A program made the translations under genes and the position numbers. Positions 25,039 to 34,537 of a DNA stretch of 64,000 bases are shown in pieces. Under the pieces are notes generated by a model. The model did not search any database. It was not told where the DNA came from and was given only the letters and a program-made list of their open reading frames with translations. Position 1 is the stretch's first letter. Each line of letters begins with the position of its first letter. This DNA is from Bugulina stolonifera (taxonomy: Eukaryota; Bryozoa; Gymnolaemata; Cheilostomatida; Bugulidae): positions 6,460,376-6,524,375 of the forward strand of contig OW285194.1 in NCBI GenBank assembly GCA_935421135.1, read 5' to 3'.

Positions 25039-25566
25039 CTAGTCAAAGTGAAAAGGTGAAAAAAGCATAATATTGTTTACATGCGTTGTGAGTGGGAAAG
25101 TATTATTTCTTTTATTATAGTATAAACGTTGTAATAGAGCTCTTATAGAATGATCTCGAACTCTTCCTTCTACTCTGCTTAGCCGTGTAATTATTCCCTC
25201 CATACTCCACCCTCGAGCTCGAAGGAGACAGAACAAGATGCAGTAGTCTCCACACACGTTAGTACTCTCTTCTTGTAGACACTCTCCATTCCATACTATT
25301 GGTATTCCCCATTGTTGTAACATCTTACCCACATCAGGATAAATAGAAGGGGGGAGTCCATAGGAGTCGAAATACTCTATTTCTTTTCCATTCGAAAAAA
25401 CAGAGATCCAATGCTCGCCACTTTTCTCACTTGTTTGAGTGTTGAAAACAAAAGATCCAGATGGGGAGAAGGAGTCTAAGAAGTGATCCCTTGGCATAAC
25501 CCCTCTAAAGGAGGTTGATGAGAGTTTATCATCAGATAGAATATTCGAGATTGAGAATGTATCCAT
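25039..25566 (-). CDS. Adenain-like cysteine protease (Polinton PRO), 175 aa
   Basis: Maturation protease of the adenovirus/Polinton family (C5-type, Ulp1-like fold), expected to cleave capsid precursors. Visible catalytic elements in order are His52 in GEHWIS, Asp67 in YFDSYGLPP, the oxyanion Gln98 in CLQEE, and Cys105 in NVCGDYC. The length is close to the usual 170-200 residues. The start ATG lies 5 nt after the stop of the major capsid gene, so it is either the second cistron of a shared message or reached by reinitiation. The gene is intact. Confidence 0.92.
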   Translation of the reverse strand: MDTFSISNILSDDKLSSTSFRGVMPRDHFLDSFSPSGSFVFNTQTSEKSGEHWISVFSNGKEIEYFDSYGLPPSIYPDVGKMLQQWGIPIVWNGECLQEESTNVCGDYCILFCLLRARGWSMEGIITRLSRVEGRVRDHSIRALLQRLYYNKRNNTFPLTTHVNNIMLFSPFHFD

Positions 25567-25571
25567 TCTTT

Positions 25572-26918
25572 TTACATCATCCCGGCTACCATAGATACTT
25601 CGTGATTTGCATTCAAGTAGATAATGTCATCTTTTTCTTCGTATACAAACAGTCCAAGTGTATTTTGAGTTTGATTAGCAAATGCTAGATTAATAGATAG
25701 ACTCCCATTTGATAACAAGTGAAAGTTGTCATCACACAAATCTCCTGAAATGTCAAAGGCGTAGAGAGCAGCGCAGGACTTGTATTTGCTAGGGGAGATC
25801 TCATTCCCTGTGTCAGCATCGGATGTATTTGTGACAGTGAACAAATTCATGAATTCACGAGCAAACTTTCCACTTGCAAAGTTTGGTTCATATCTTCGGG
25901 TCACCGGTGTTCCATCAATTAGTAGTTCTAATGAACTTAGATTGTTATGTCCAAATTTGAAGGGATTTTGCTTATACGTTCCACTCTTTGCAGTATGGTT
26001 GACTAGTCCGACAAAGACTCTGTTTGGCTTCTGTCCCGCTTGATCAAAGTTTACTCTCACTGACTGGTGTCCAGCAGGGATGACGTGGAAATGAGTTTTT
26101 ATTCGGTCAATTGGTAGTTTTATAGACTCTTGTTGCACAACCCAAACATCCATTTGTGCTTTTTGTAAGGCCGGATTGGCTTGTACACGTCGAATCCACA
26201 ATTCTGTCTTAGTTATAGAAATCTTCGCCCCTCCTGCAGGGTTGTCTGTTTCTGCTAAGAGGGCCATTTGTGGAATAGCACGTTGTAGAGTAAGGCGAGA
26301 GCGAACTCCTGGTGGAATAAGTCTTCCTTGAGAAAACATACTCAACCTAGGTCTCCCATAGAAGCTCATCTCTTTACTTGTGGCTATAAGTTTCTTTCTT
26401 TTTTCAACCACTTCGGGAGGTATACCATCATAGTCTTCTCCAGTTCCTTCATCCTCCATCCACCCACTCCCAACTTTCATATATGTGCTCTTAGCATCTT
26501 TACCATAGTTTAGGAGATTCTCGACATAAGCTCTATGTCCATAGTTTGGTTCATACTCAACATCTTGCCCAGCCAGTTGAACAGTAGCAGAAGAAAAGAG
26601 ACTGTGCATAAAATTGTCCCCTGGAACAACCTTTAGTTGTTCTTCCGCAGGTAGTACGCTTCCATCAGCCTTGCTCACCTTTACTGTGGTGTGTAAGTAA
26701 GACCTTGATAGATCTGTGTAGAGTTCGTCTGCGGGCGGGATGTTAAATTCAATAGTGCCATCAGGGGAGTCCGTAACAGGAGCCAAAGGTACCCACTCAC
26801 CTCTGAGCACACTAGTATGAGTTGGCGGAGTGGCAAATAAGTCAAAACTGGAGTCAACCGTGTCTGGAGAGTCTTCAGAAACCTTGGAGAGAGAGATGGC
26901 TCGATGTGTGACGGACAT
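25572..26918 (-). CDS. Major capsid protein, double-jelly-roll type (F54H12.2-like), 448 aa
   Basis: Begins MSVTHRAISL. The SFDLFATPPT motif and the segment LFSSATVQLAGQDVEYEP, followed by YGHRAYVENLLNYG, match the widespread animal Polinton capsid family often annotated F54H12.2-like. The strand pattern HSLFSS..VQLAGQ.VE resembles the first jelly-roll of nucleo-cytoplasmic virus capsid proteins. The role as main hexon-like shell protein is inferred from this family and from its neighbours (protease and penton-like gene). It is intact, with a TATA-like TATATAAT at 27004-27011, 86 nt upstream. It could instead be a different capsid component; a structure prediction would decide. Confidence 0.78.
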   Translation of the reverse strand: MSVTHRAISLSKVSEDSPDTVDSSFDLFATPPTHTSVLRGEWVPLAPVTDSPDGTIEFNIPPADELYTDLSRSYLHTTVKVSKADGSVLPAEEQLKVVPGDNFMHSLFSSATVQLAGQDVEYEPNYGHRAYVENLLNYGKDAKSTYMKVGSGWMEDEGTGEDYDGIPPEVVEKRKKLIATSKEMSFYGRPRLSMFSQGRLIPPGVRSRLTLQRAIPQMALLAETDNPAGGAKISITKTELWIRRVQANPALQKAQMDVWVVQQESIKLPIDRIKTHFHVIPAGHQSVRVNFDQAGQKPNRVFVGLVNHTAKSGTYKQNPFKFGHNNLSSLELLIDGTPVTRRYEPNFASGKFAREFMNLFTVTNTSDADTGNEISPSKYKSCAALYAFDISGDLCDDNFHLLSNGSLSINLAFANQTQNTLGLFVYEEKDDIIYLNANHEVSMVAGMM

Positions 26919-27003
26919 GTTCGATAGTGTGAGAGTTGTTCCATCTAGTACTTGCTCCTACAGTCGCTTGTCTAAGAGTGGGGAGTGGTGAGTCTAGGTG
27001 CGG

Positions 27004-27011
27004 ATTATATA
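27004..27011 (-). promoter_or_regulatory. TATA-like element before the capsid gene
   Basis: TATATAAT on the minus strand between the stop of the pVI-like gene (27024) and the capsid ATG (26918). Confidence 0.45.
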
Positions 27012-27023
27012 TTTATCTTTCAT

Positions 27024-27434
27024 TTAGTCAAAAACTGTTTTTCTTCCTTTACGCTTTTTCTTTGTAGACTTTTGACTAACTCGTGCACGTTTGGCAGGTG
27101 GTTCACGTAATTCATCTTCTACATCACCTAGAAGATCCCCACCAGCTTCACGAAAACGTTTTGCTGCAGAGGATTTGAAGTTCTCTCCCTTGATTACATC
27201 TCCCAGAACCGAAGCTCCAGTAGTCAATAGCTTTTTCCCAATAGTTTTGGCACCATTCTTTAGCATGGGAAGGACCCCTCGGGCCAGTCCAGAAAAGAGT
27301 GAGCCGATCCCATTACCCGTCATAATAGGTTTTCCCCTGTACACACTCATTCCCTCTCCCACCTGGTTTGCATAATAGTCTTCATACATCTCACCTGACT
27401 CATCAGGAAAATATGGAACTATGCGAGGGGCCAT
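27024..27434 (-). CDS. pVI-like small virion protein, 136 aa (hypothetical)
   Basis: The ATG at 27434 (MAPRIVPYFPD) comes one base after the TAA of the upstream penton gene; an earlier in-frame start would need GTG. The middle is a Gly/Leu-rich amphipathic stretch (GIGSLFSGLARGVLPML, then KKLLTTGASVLGDV), and the C terminus is very basic (KSTKKKRKGRK). A membrane-active or DNA-binding minor capsid/core role like adenoviral pVI or pX is inferred from composition and position only. Confidence 0.7.
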   Translation of the reverse strand: MAPRIVPYFPDESGEMYEDYYANQVGEGMSVYRGKPIMTGNGIGSLFSGLARGVLPMLKNGAKTIGKKLLTTGASVLGDVIKGENFKSSAAKRFREAGGDLLGDVEDELREPPAKRARVSQKSTKKKRKGRKTVFD

Positions 27435-27435
27435 G

Positions 27436-28182
27436 TTATTTCTCTCCACGCGGTCTGAAACGAACCGTCAGCACAACCTTTCCACTGCGAAATGAGACCC
27501 TTTCTCCATCATCACGTCTTATATCTACCTCGATGAGGTCTGTGCTTGTATTAGACACTGGAGAGTATTGAACATTCGAAAACTCAAAGAAAACGGTGCT
27601 ATTTCTTTCACTCTCTGTTATAGGAACTGTGCGAAGTAGGGGGACTAGACTATCTCCAACATGTCTTGGTGAGACTACGGAGGAGTAGACATAGAGGGAT
27701 GTGAAACCAGCATTGATGTCTGGAGGGTTTTGACTCCTGTTGATTTCCGCAGCATATTCTACATCAGGTTCGAATCCCAACACCCACGCAACATCACGTG
27801 ACATCATGACAGAGTGTTCCTGTTCTCTCAACATGAGGAAGGTTTCATTCCGTAGACTATCATAGTAAAAGCTCACTACTTTTTCTAAGTCGTAGTTTAT
27901 TAGTATTCTATTGATCTCACTCAAAAGTTCACCCATGGAAGCATACCTTCCACTCCTGATTTCACATTTTCGTTTGACTCCATCTTTTGTATTCGTAACC
28001 ACTACATAGCCATCTTCCACATTTCTCCAGGATGCGGGGTACTGAATGTCAAGTAACCCAACCTCCCACTGTGATGAGTGAAGCTTCAATGTCTTGGCTA
28101 GCTTCGTAATGAAGTGAGCATTGGTGTTTGTGTCACTCCCACCGATGCGTACATTTGAGGTAAGTGTGACATTGAAGGCCAT
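27436..28182 (-). CDS. Minor capsid (penton-like) protein, 248 aa
   Basis: Opens MAFNVTLTSNVRIGG. Conserved features of the Polinton penton/PX family are visible: a WEVGLLDIQYP segment near residue 40, LYVYSSVVSPRHVGD (about 162) followed by VPLLRTVP, and VDIRRDDGERVSF near the C terminus. It is expected to form the five-fold vertices as a single jelly-roll. A TATA box (28217-28224) lies 35 nt before the ATG, and the stop codon is separated from the next ATG by one base. Intact. Confidence 0.82.
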   Translation of the reverse strand: MAFNVTLTSNVRIGGSDTNTNAHFITKLAKTLKLHSSQWEVGLLDIQYPASWRNVEDGYVVVTNTKDGVKRKCEIRSGRYASMGELLSEINRILINYDLEKVVSFYYDSLRNETFLMLREQEHSVMMSRDVAWVLGFEPDVEYAAEINRSQNPPDINAGFTSLYVYSSVVSPRHVGDSLVPLLRTVPITESERNSTVFFEFSNVQYSPVSNTSTDLIEVDIRRDDGERVSFRSGKVVLTVRFRPRGEK

Positions 28183-28216
28183 CTTTGAGAGTGAGCAAAA
28201 CTGAACTTACATATCG

Positions 28217-28224
28217 AATTTATA
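28217..28224 (-). promoter_or_regulatory. TATA box before the penton gene
   Basis: TATAAATT on the minus strand in the 54-nt gap between the integrase stop (28237) and the penton ATG (28182). Confidence 0.55.
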
Positions 28225-28236
28225 CTACCTTTGATT

Positions 28237-29307
28237 TTACACAAACTGACTAGAGTCTATCCAACTATTAAATGAAGAGGGATAACCACTCCATTTCACA
28301 AAACTCTCTTCTTTTCCTCTCCTTCTCCGTTTACGTATGACTTTCTCAACTCTAAAGATTTCAGGTAGGTTAACATGTTGCAATTCTTGTGCATAGAATG
28401 TTCCATCTACTCCTTCTTTGTTTAGGTCTTCCAGTGTATAGACAGGAGGTGAGGTATGTGCCTTGACTGCTTTTATGGTGAATATCTCGGTTGACCAGTT
28501 TGGTGTGAACCCTCGCTCAAAGCTACTACGAGCCATCGAAATCCGAACATGATCACCTGGTGAGTATTTTACTCTTGTTTTCTTTAACCATCGTTTAGGT
28601 GAGAACTCATTTAACCGAACCCAAACCTCTTCTTGATTATCGTAATCAACCTCAATAGGTTTCATTCCAATTGACCTATTAAAACTGTTGTTATATCCTT
28701 GGACTAGGTCTTCTACATCTTCTAAGTAGCGTCCATCTCCTCTATAAGTGAGTAGACGATGAATTTTCCCTCTCAATGTTCTATTAAAGCGTTCAACAAG
28801 AGCAGCCTTGATGATCTCATTCTCAGAGGTGAAATGGCTAACTCCGTACTTCTTTAGCACTTCACTCACCCTTCTGTTTAGGAACTCCTTACCTTTATCA
28901 GTTTGTATTTGTCTAAAGCTTTCATTTTCGAATAGAGAGATGAGTGCATTGGACACTTCCAGACCAGACTTGGAATGAAGAGGAAAGACCCATGCTTTCC
29001 GTGAGAAGGCATCTATGCAGGTGAGCAAAAATGTTACTCCATCATTTGAGTCCTTGTGCGCACGCACATCCACGAGATCTGCCTGGAGTTGTTCACCGAT
29101 CCCACTCACAAACGTTTTTCTCCTTGTAAACTTCATTCTAATCGGGCGATGAAGAGTGTATGCGTCTTGACTTCTCAACCACTTCTCAACATCATTCTCA
29201 TTAATACCAGGAGGAGAAGCTAAAACTAACTTTCTCTTTCCTCCAAAAGATGGTGGTTGAGGAGGGGAGAAGTAAATATCACGTAGACCTTCATCTATAT
29301 CATCCAT
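28237..29307 (-). CDS. Retrovirus-type integrase with C-terminal chromodomain, 356 aa
   Basis: DDE-family integrase that would insert the element and generate the 6-bp duplication. Catalytic acids are Asp77 (QADLVDV), Asp137 (QTDKGKEFL) and Glu172 (VERFNRTLRG), a D-x59-D-x34-E spacing. Residues about 318-356 form a chromodomain (FRVEKVI...FVKWSGYPSSFNSWI) that may steer integration to marked chromatin. The N-terminal HHCC zinc finger is not evident, so the N terminus is shorter than in many Polinton integrases. The ATG overlaps the end of the upstream ORF by 13 nt. Intact. Confidence 0.95.
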   Translation of the reverse strand: MDDIDEGLRDIYFSPPQPPSFGGKRKLVLASPPGINENDVEKWLRSQDAYTLHRPIRMKFTRRKTFVSGIGEQLQADLVDVRAHKDSNDGVTFLLTCIDAFSRKAWVFPLHSKSGLEVSNALISLFENESFRQIQTDKGKEFLNRRVSEVLKKYGVSHFTSENEIIKAALVERFNRTLRGKIHRLLTYRGDGRYLEDVEDLVQGYNNSFNRSIGMKPIEVDYDNQEEVWVRLNEFSPKRWLKKTRVKYSPGDHVRISMARSSFERGFTPNWSTEIFTIKAVKAHTSPPVYTLEDLNKEGVDGTFYAQELQHVNLPEIFRVEKVIRKRRRRGKEESFVKWSGYPSSFNSWIDSSQFV

Positions 29308-29864
29308 CTTTCTGTTTTACTATCGCTTGCAAGAGGGGTTTTAGGAAGCTTTCGCCTAGATCTAGTTTTGATAGGACTTCTATTATCACCCTTCCCACTC
29401 CAACGTGCGCCAGCTTCTGACCTCTCTGGTTTTGTTTCTCTCCTATATGGGTGTGGTAGTGGTGACCTTGAGCCACTTCGCCTCTTTTCATCATCTCTTT
29501 TTTTCTCTCGCCCTCGCTCTTGTGCTTCTTCTTCTCTTTGTCTCCATGTATGCATTTCATTAAACCTAGTGTTAATTCCCTCTAATGTATTATACAACTC
29601 CTGCTGTGGATGGCGTGATATCTCCAACTCTTTTAGGAACTTATTCATTTTATGAGCATGTTGCTCTAGCTGAGAGTAGATGTCTGTATCAGAGTTTTTG
29701 AGGTTAGATATTACATCTTTTCTGCTTTTTTCTGCCAGGAGTAGATCCCCATTTGTAGAGAGTGAGGGTAGATGCTCTCCTTCTTTTTTGTTGTTTCTAC
29801 TATTCATTGATTCATATGTATGTTTATCCATAAGAAGATACTTTTTAGAAAACTTGAGACTCAT
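29295..29864 (-). CDS. Coiled-coil protein with basic tail, 189 aa, unknown function
   Basis: The ATG at 29864 (MSLKFSKKYLLMDKHTYESM) follows the previous stop by one base; extension upstream would need GTG. Residues about 55-85 look helical, the middle is Arg/Glu-rich (QREEEAQERGREKKRDDEK), and the C terminus is Arg/Ser/Pro-rich. The KKYLLMDKHTYE-type opening recurs in Polinton proteins of unknown role. It could be a core or scaffold protein. It overlaps the integrase start. Confidence 0.7.
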   Translation of the reverse strand: MSLKFSKKYLLMDKHTYESMNSRNNKKEGEHLPSLSTNGDLLLAEKSRKDVISNLKNSDTDIYSQLEQHAHKMNKFLKELEISRHPQQELYNTLEGINTRFNEMHTWRQREEEAQERGREKKRDDEKRRSGSRSPLPHPYRRETKPERSEAGARWSGKGDNRSPIKTRSRRKLPKTPLASDSKTERWMI

Positions 29865-29865
29865 T

Positions 29866-30231
29866 TCACCTTCGTCCACCACCTAATCCGCCAAGCACAC
29901 CTCCGAGTAAACTTGCCAATGGCTTCAAAAGAAGACCTAAAAATCCGCCACGTTGTAGGATTAACTTTTTCTGCCTCACACTAGTACGAGAGTTGGTGAG
30001 ATCCTCAATGGCCCTTCTATGTCGACGTAGAGAGTTCAACTGAGCGGTAGTTAGATGAACATTACCTAATAATACATTTCTAGCACACTCAACAAGAGCG
30101 AGTATAAGGTCTTTGTTAGCCTCAGCAATGGTTGAATCTCTGATGGTTGCAGATGCTTTCGTCAGTGCATATATACTCAAGGCATTCCTCCTCAACCTTG
30201 GAGAATACTCGGGTGAATTAATGTATCTCAT
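29866..30231 (-). CDS. Small virion-type protein with hydrophobic Gly-rich tail, 121 aa
   Basis: First ATG at 30231 (MRYINSPEYSPRLRRNAL). Residues about 75-105 contain LNSLRRHRRAIEDL and SVRQKKLILQRGGFLGLL, then a Gly/Leu-rich C terminus ending GGLGGGRR. The pattern of an Arg-rich helix followed by QRGGFL and a hydrophobic tail is typical of a small Polinton-associated protein of unknown function, perhaps a minor capsid or membrane-interacting peptide. Stop TGA, one base, then the ATG of the next gene. Confidence 0.68.
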   Translation of the reverse strand: MRYINSPEYSPRLRRNALSIYALTKASATIRDSTIAEANKDLILALVECARNVLLGNVHLTTAQLNSLRRHRRAIEDLTNSRTSVRQKKLILQRGGFLGLLLKPLASLLGGVLGGLGGGRR

Positions 30232-30296
30232 GCTTGATGATGGATGCGCTCTCTTCGAGTCCAAGACAGTTTATGGAGAGAGTAGAGATGTGAATG

Positions 30297-30407
30297 CTAC
30301 TTATATTCCAGGGTATTCGGGATATATACAGTCATGGGAGAGTGCTCAGAAGCAAAATTACCGATCAGTCTAGCCCACTCCGGGGTTTCCTGGCGAAGAT
30401 TCAAGAA
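30297..30407 (-). pseudogene. Detached 3' end of the packaging ATPase gene
   Basis: On the minus strand, immediately after the inserted element, 36 codons run open to TAG at 30297-30299. The segment includes NLRQETPEWARLI, which resembles the C-terminal segment expected just after the KPHSFLF motif in Polinton ATPases. The frame matches that of 34538-35098 if one 2-bp duplication (TT) is discounted. It can no longer be translated with the rest of the gene. Confidence 0.75.
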
Positions 30408-30471
30408 CACAGTGTAGATAAGGTAGCAAATTTAAGAAAAATGCCTCATAATGGTAGCATATATAAACTTT

Positions 30472-30730
30472 GCCACGGAAATTAAAAGAGTTTGAACAGT
30501 CATAGAAAGTTGGTTCAAATACCGTTAGATAGCTCTCAACGAGGAGAACCGAGGGTTTTTTTTGATTTTTCGTCTAATGCGCGATGTTGGCACTAGGCCA
30601 AATTTTGTCCGAAAAAGTGGAAAATTTGCCACGAAGATTAAAAGAATTTGAATGCTGCTAGAATTATATTTTTGACACCTATTAGTAGAGCTCAATGAGA
30701 TGAACAGAGGGTTTTCTTGGATTTTTTCTA
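30472..30730 (+). repeat. Two direct copies of a roughly 100-bp unit inside the 4.1-kb element
   Basis: Units beginning tttgccacg.a.attaaaag at about 30472 and 30629 share gagtttgaa, tagctc(t)caa(c/t)gag and gagggttttnttgattttt. They are diverged. Confidence 0.7.
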
Positions 30731-33700
30731 TAGGTTCTCAAATTTGTTTGACGGGAGAAAATGTACAAAAGTGTTGAAAAAGTAAGGGTCTATTGCAATG
30801 TGTGTAGTTCTTTACCAAATTAACCTATTCTTACAAAATTTGTTGAGTCTGTAGTTAAAATGTTGATAAGTTAGAAGAGCCCACCCTTTATTTGATACAA
30901 CCTCCCTAATGGCCAGAAATCAAGTAGAAGTGCGCCAGATATGTTGGCAATTTGCTTTAGCACCCTTTTATAATACATAGTGGAGCAGTGCATCACGCAC
31001 TGCATGCTTCATTGATTCTCATTGCTGGTGCTAGTTGAAATTGGCGCTAATGTCAAAGGTCATCAATCATAACTGCCAAGCCTGAGTGATTTGATGGGAA
31101 TGTGTATCATCAGCTTGCTTGTACATGTACAATGTATTGTATTGATAATGCCGAGTGCTTCCACATGACTACTCACTTGTGTACATATAGGCCTACATAT
31201 GAATACAATTTTACAAAATGCAGTGTGTGTGATGGATACTGGTGTTTTCGCAACTTTGTGACGGATGTATGCTGGAAAATGTTCGTGCGAGTAGGCCTGT
31301 GTCTGGAATTTAGGTGTTGAAGATACTAATACTCCACCAAATGCTCACATTGCATTTCATGAGCCCTCTTAACTTCTGTAGCAATGGTAGGCTCTCTACT
31401 TTACAGCTTAGTATAATTGCCTATGCTGTAGAGTATAACAGATGTGTCTGTGTACATGTAAACAGTTGTACACCTTACCATAGAATTAGAATAGATAAGT
31501 CTATGATATGTACAGTATATCCAAAAACTAGTAATTGGAAAGTTCAATGTGATGTATTTGCTAAAATTTGAGCAATTGTTACAACTATGCTGCTGACCTA
31601 AACAAAATGGCTATACAGAATGGCCATACAATAATGAGCCTATTTGCCATCATATTATTCATACACTGGAATAGCCCTATCACTATCAAATCTATCTTGC
31701 CCCCCTCTCTGATAACATGATTTGACTAACAAACATTAACCTTTGACCTGAGCTCTGCCTTCTACTAACACTATGGCCTAATAACTATTACAATGGGCAA
31801 TGATGCAGCTGGTATGGACAGACTGACCATCACTACTGCAGGCTGTATGACACTATGAGGGAAGACATTTTGATAGTGGGACTTAGATCACTATAAGGTA
31901 AAGCAAATAATTTCACAGTTTTAAGTTATTTGTGCACATTTTGATTCCTTATTATACTGTAGATACAGCATTTTCAAAGGCTCACATTTAATTTTAACAT
32001 TATCTTACATTATAAACAATTGTACATGTAATTGTAACCCCTTTTAGTATGCCTTTTATTTATGGGTGCAAGTCTGCTGTTTATCATATAAATATATTAT
32101 TGTACAAGTCAAACAATGTAAAGCTTGAAGTAGATTGTACCAGAACATTTCCATAGTTACCCAGTCACTTCTCATTACGCTATTTCCATATATTGAAAAT
32201 CTCATAACCTCTATGTTGCAGTTGGCACTGTATGTTATGTGAATACTCTCTGTTTGAGAATCAATACTATACAAGCCATCTACACTACATGTATATACCG
32301 AACCTGTTACAAAACTAAGTGTAACGTTTTCTATTTCCAGACTGGTACTAGTGGCTGGTTGGTATTTCACCCTGCAGTGAAAAGTCAAACGGAGCATCAT
32401 CAGCTACATACAGACCTCCGTTGGCTAGCATAACCTACTGTAATATCGAACTACTGATCCTGGTTGTGCCTAACTTGTGCATTCTTGGTGCTTCTGAAAT
32501 ACTGGAAAAGGGGGATTGCAGATACATTACCTAATTACAAATGTATATATGTACAAAGCTGATGTAAAGAAATATATCGAAATTTAGACTACCTCAACAC
32601 TTCTGTTATCTGGTTGTGCTGTTATTGGATTGCATTGTCAAATTATCATGATGTTATAATGTTGCTAACATGCACTTGTGCAGAGTTTACCCTATGGTTG
32701 AAAGTTAACACTATTACCACAATGTTAGAATAATAATTAAGATGTTAGCTGTGCTTCAAGTTAATTAATGCATGCACTGTGTATATCTTTTCTTTGAGAA
32801 TCTAATTAAATATGACTAACAAACTGCATTGCAATAATTATACATATTGACATAAAAATGACCCAAATTGTGAATACTGTAGACTAGTAAAGTTATTTGG
32901 CACTGGTATGTGGATGTTCTACGTATAATCTATATTGTAGAAGTTCCTCGTGATCTGTTTGAAACAGTGTATACCCAAAACTCTGGGCTGCACAGTAGCA
33001 TCACAGTTTCAATTTCTTTGCATTATTTGTCACTTGCCACAAAGTCATGTACTAGGATAACATCAGCCTGTAGTTTTTCTCTAGCAACTAAGACCAATGC
33101 TAACTTACTGTAGTATTTATTTGAGGGAGATCACCTATCATACAGTATGTTCACACAACTTGGCTCTTCCCAACTTTTGGCAGCATAAAATGTTCATTAT
33201 TTAATACCTGTATTTAATACAAAACAGCCATCTCATAATGTGCAATAACAGCCCATTGGGTAAATGAGCCAGTTGCCATTATTAGTATTAGTATTAGTAT
33301 TAGCTGAAATGCTGACCACAAATCTTGAAAATATGCATTCCTTAGCTTGGCCTTTCACCACAATGCATACTATGCCTTGGGTAGGCAAGCTGATGCCTGT
33401 CAGCTAGAGGTCACCTGTCTACTATGACTGCATGACAGTACTGCTCTCATAATGATATTAGAATAATTGTACAAGCAGATGATTGATGTACAGTAGGCAC
33501 AATGTTTCAGCCCATGTACAATGTACATGCAGAACCAGGCAGGCAATATAATTTACAAATACACTGTTAGTTGACTTGTTTGATTCGTTCATATAGTAAG
33601 CAACCCACCTCTCTGGCAAAGTTACAGTGAGTAGGCCTTGAGGTTTGTCTACAGGTCAAGTTTGGCACCTAGCTGTAGCCCACAATAATTATGTGGATAA

Positions 33701-34387
33701 TATCATATGCAACTTAATCACAGAATAACTTTTGCCTATGTGCAGTTATTTCTATTACCATAGACCAATAAAGGGAGGGGGGAATGGGGGAGCCAGCCAA
33801 CCTCTAACCAAGAGCCTATTACTCTAAAAATTTTCATTTTGTCAATCTGGGATTTTCATACAGAATACAGTGTGCTGCTTTTTTGTACAAGACATATTTT
33901 CAAACTGTCAATTAAGCAATCCTGTGCATGTGCTTCCTTTCAGGGCAATGGAAATACCCTAATTGCCTAGCAGAGTGGAAAGACCATACTACCACTACAC
34001 TTGCTCAGCAAACAGTGAGCAAATGTGTACTGGAAAAACTTTACAGTTTGAGATTCATTGTGTAGTGCTTTATCGTTTTACTTTAAACACTGTAAATATC
34101 ACTTACAAAATAAAATGGCCAAATCTCCTAACGCAGTATATTACAATGTATGCTGAAGTTATAGATTCACCAATCCGCCCAATACAATGGGTAACAAGTA
34201 GCATCATACAGTATGTTTACACTTACTGTAATTGTAATATATCACCTTCCCTGTTGGCCTGAGTTTATGAAAAGCACTATGAAATCATAGCAAGCCTGTG
34301 ATGGATTTTGACAGCAGCTGTCAACCTCCATCAGGTGTTATGCTTACTCATGCATATACTAAGCTCTTGTGCCTGCAGTCTGCAATG

Positions 34388-34462
34388 GTCTACAATAGCT
34401 CAGGTAGAAGACTGTTAGGCAGTAGTGCAGGTAGACCTGGGTTCGACTCCCGCTAAATGCTT
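34388..34462 (+). other. tRNA-like sequence, possible SINE head
   Basis: An A-box-like tagctcaggtag and a B-box matching ggttcgactcc lie about 45 bp apart. A possible T-stem is GGG/CCC around the B box, but no complete acceptor stem is evident. It is a tRNA-derived SINE fragment or a decayed tRNA, inside the 4.1-kb element. Confidence 0.4.
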
Positions 34463-34537
34463 GTTTTTCATATGAAATAAATGATAATGGGAGAATAACT
34501 CCAAATTATTCACATATCCTTAAATGTGCTACCTTAT

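Noticed and set aside
30520..30540. B-box-like ggttcaaatacc as a tRNA gene
   Set aside because: No A box at the right distance and no foldable tRNA around it.
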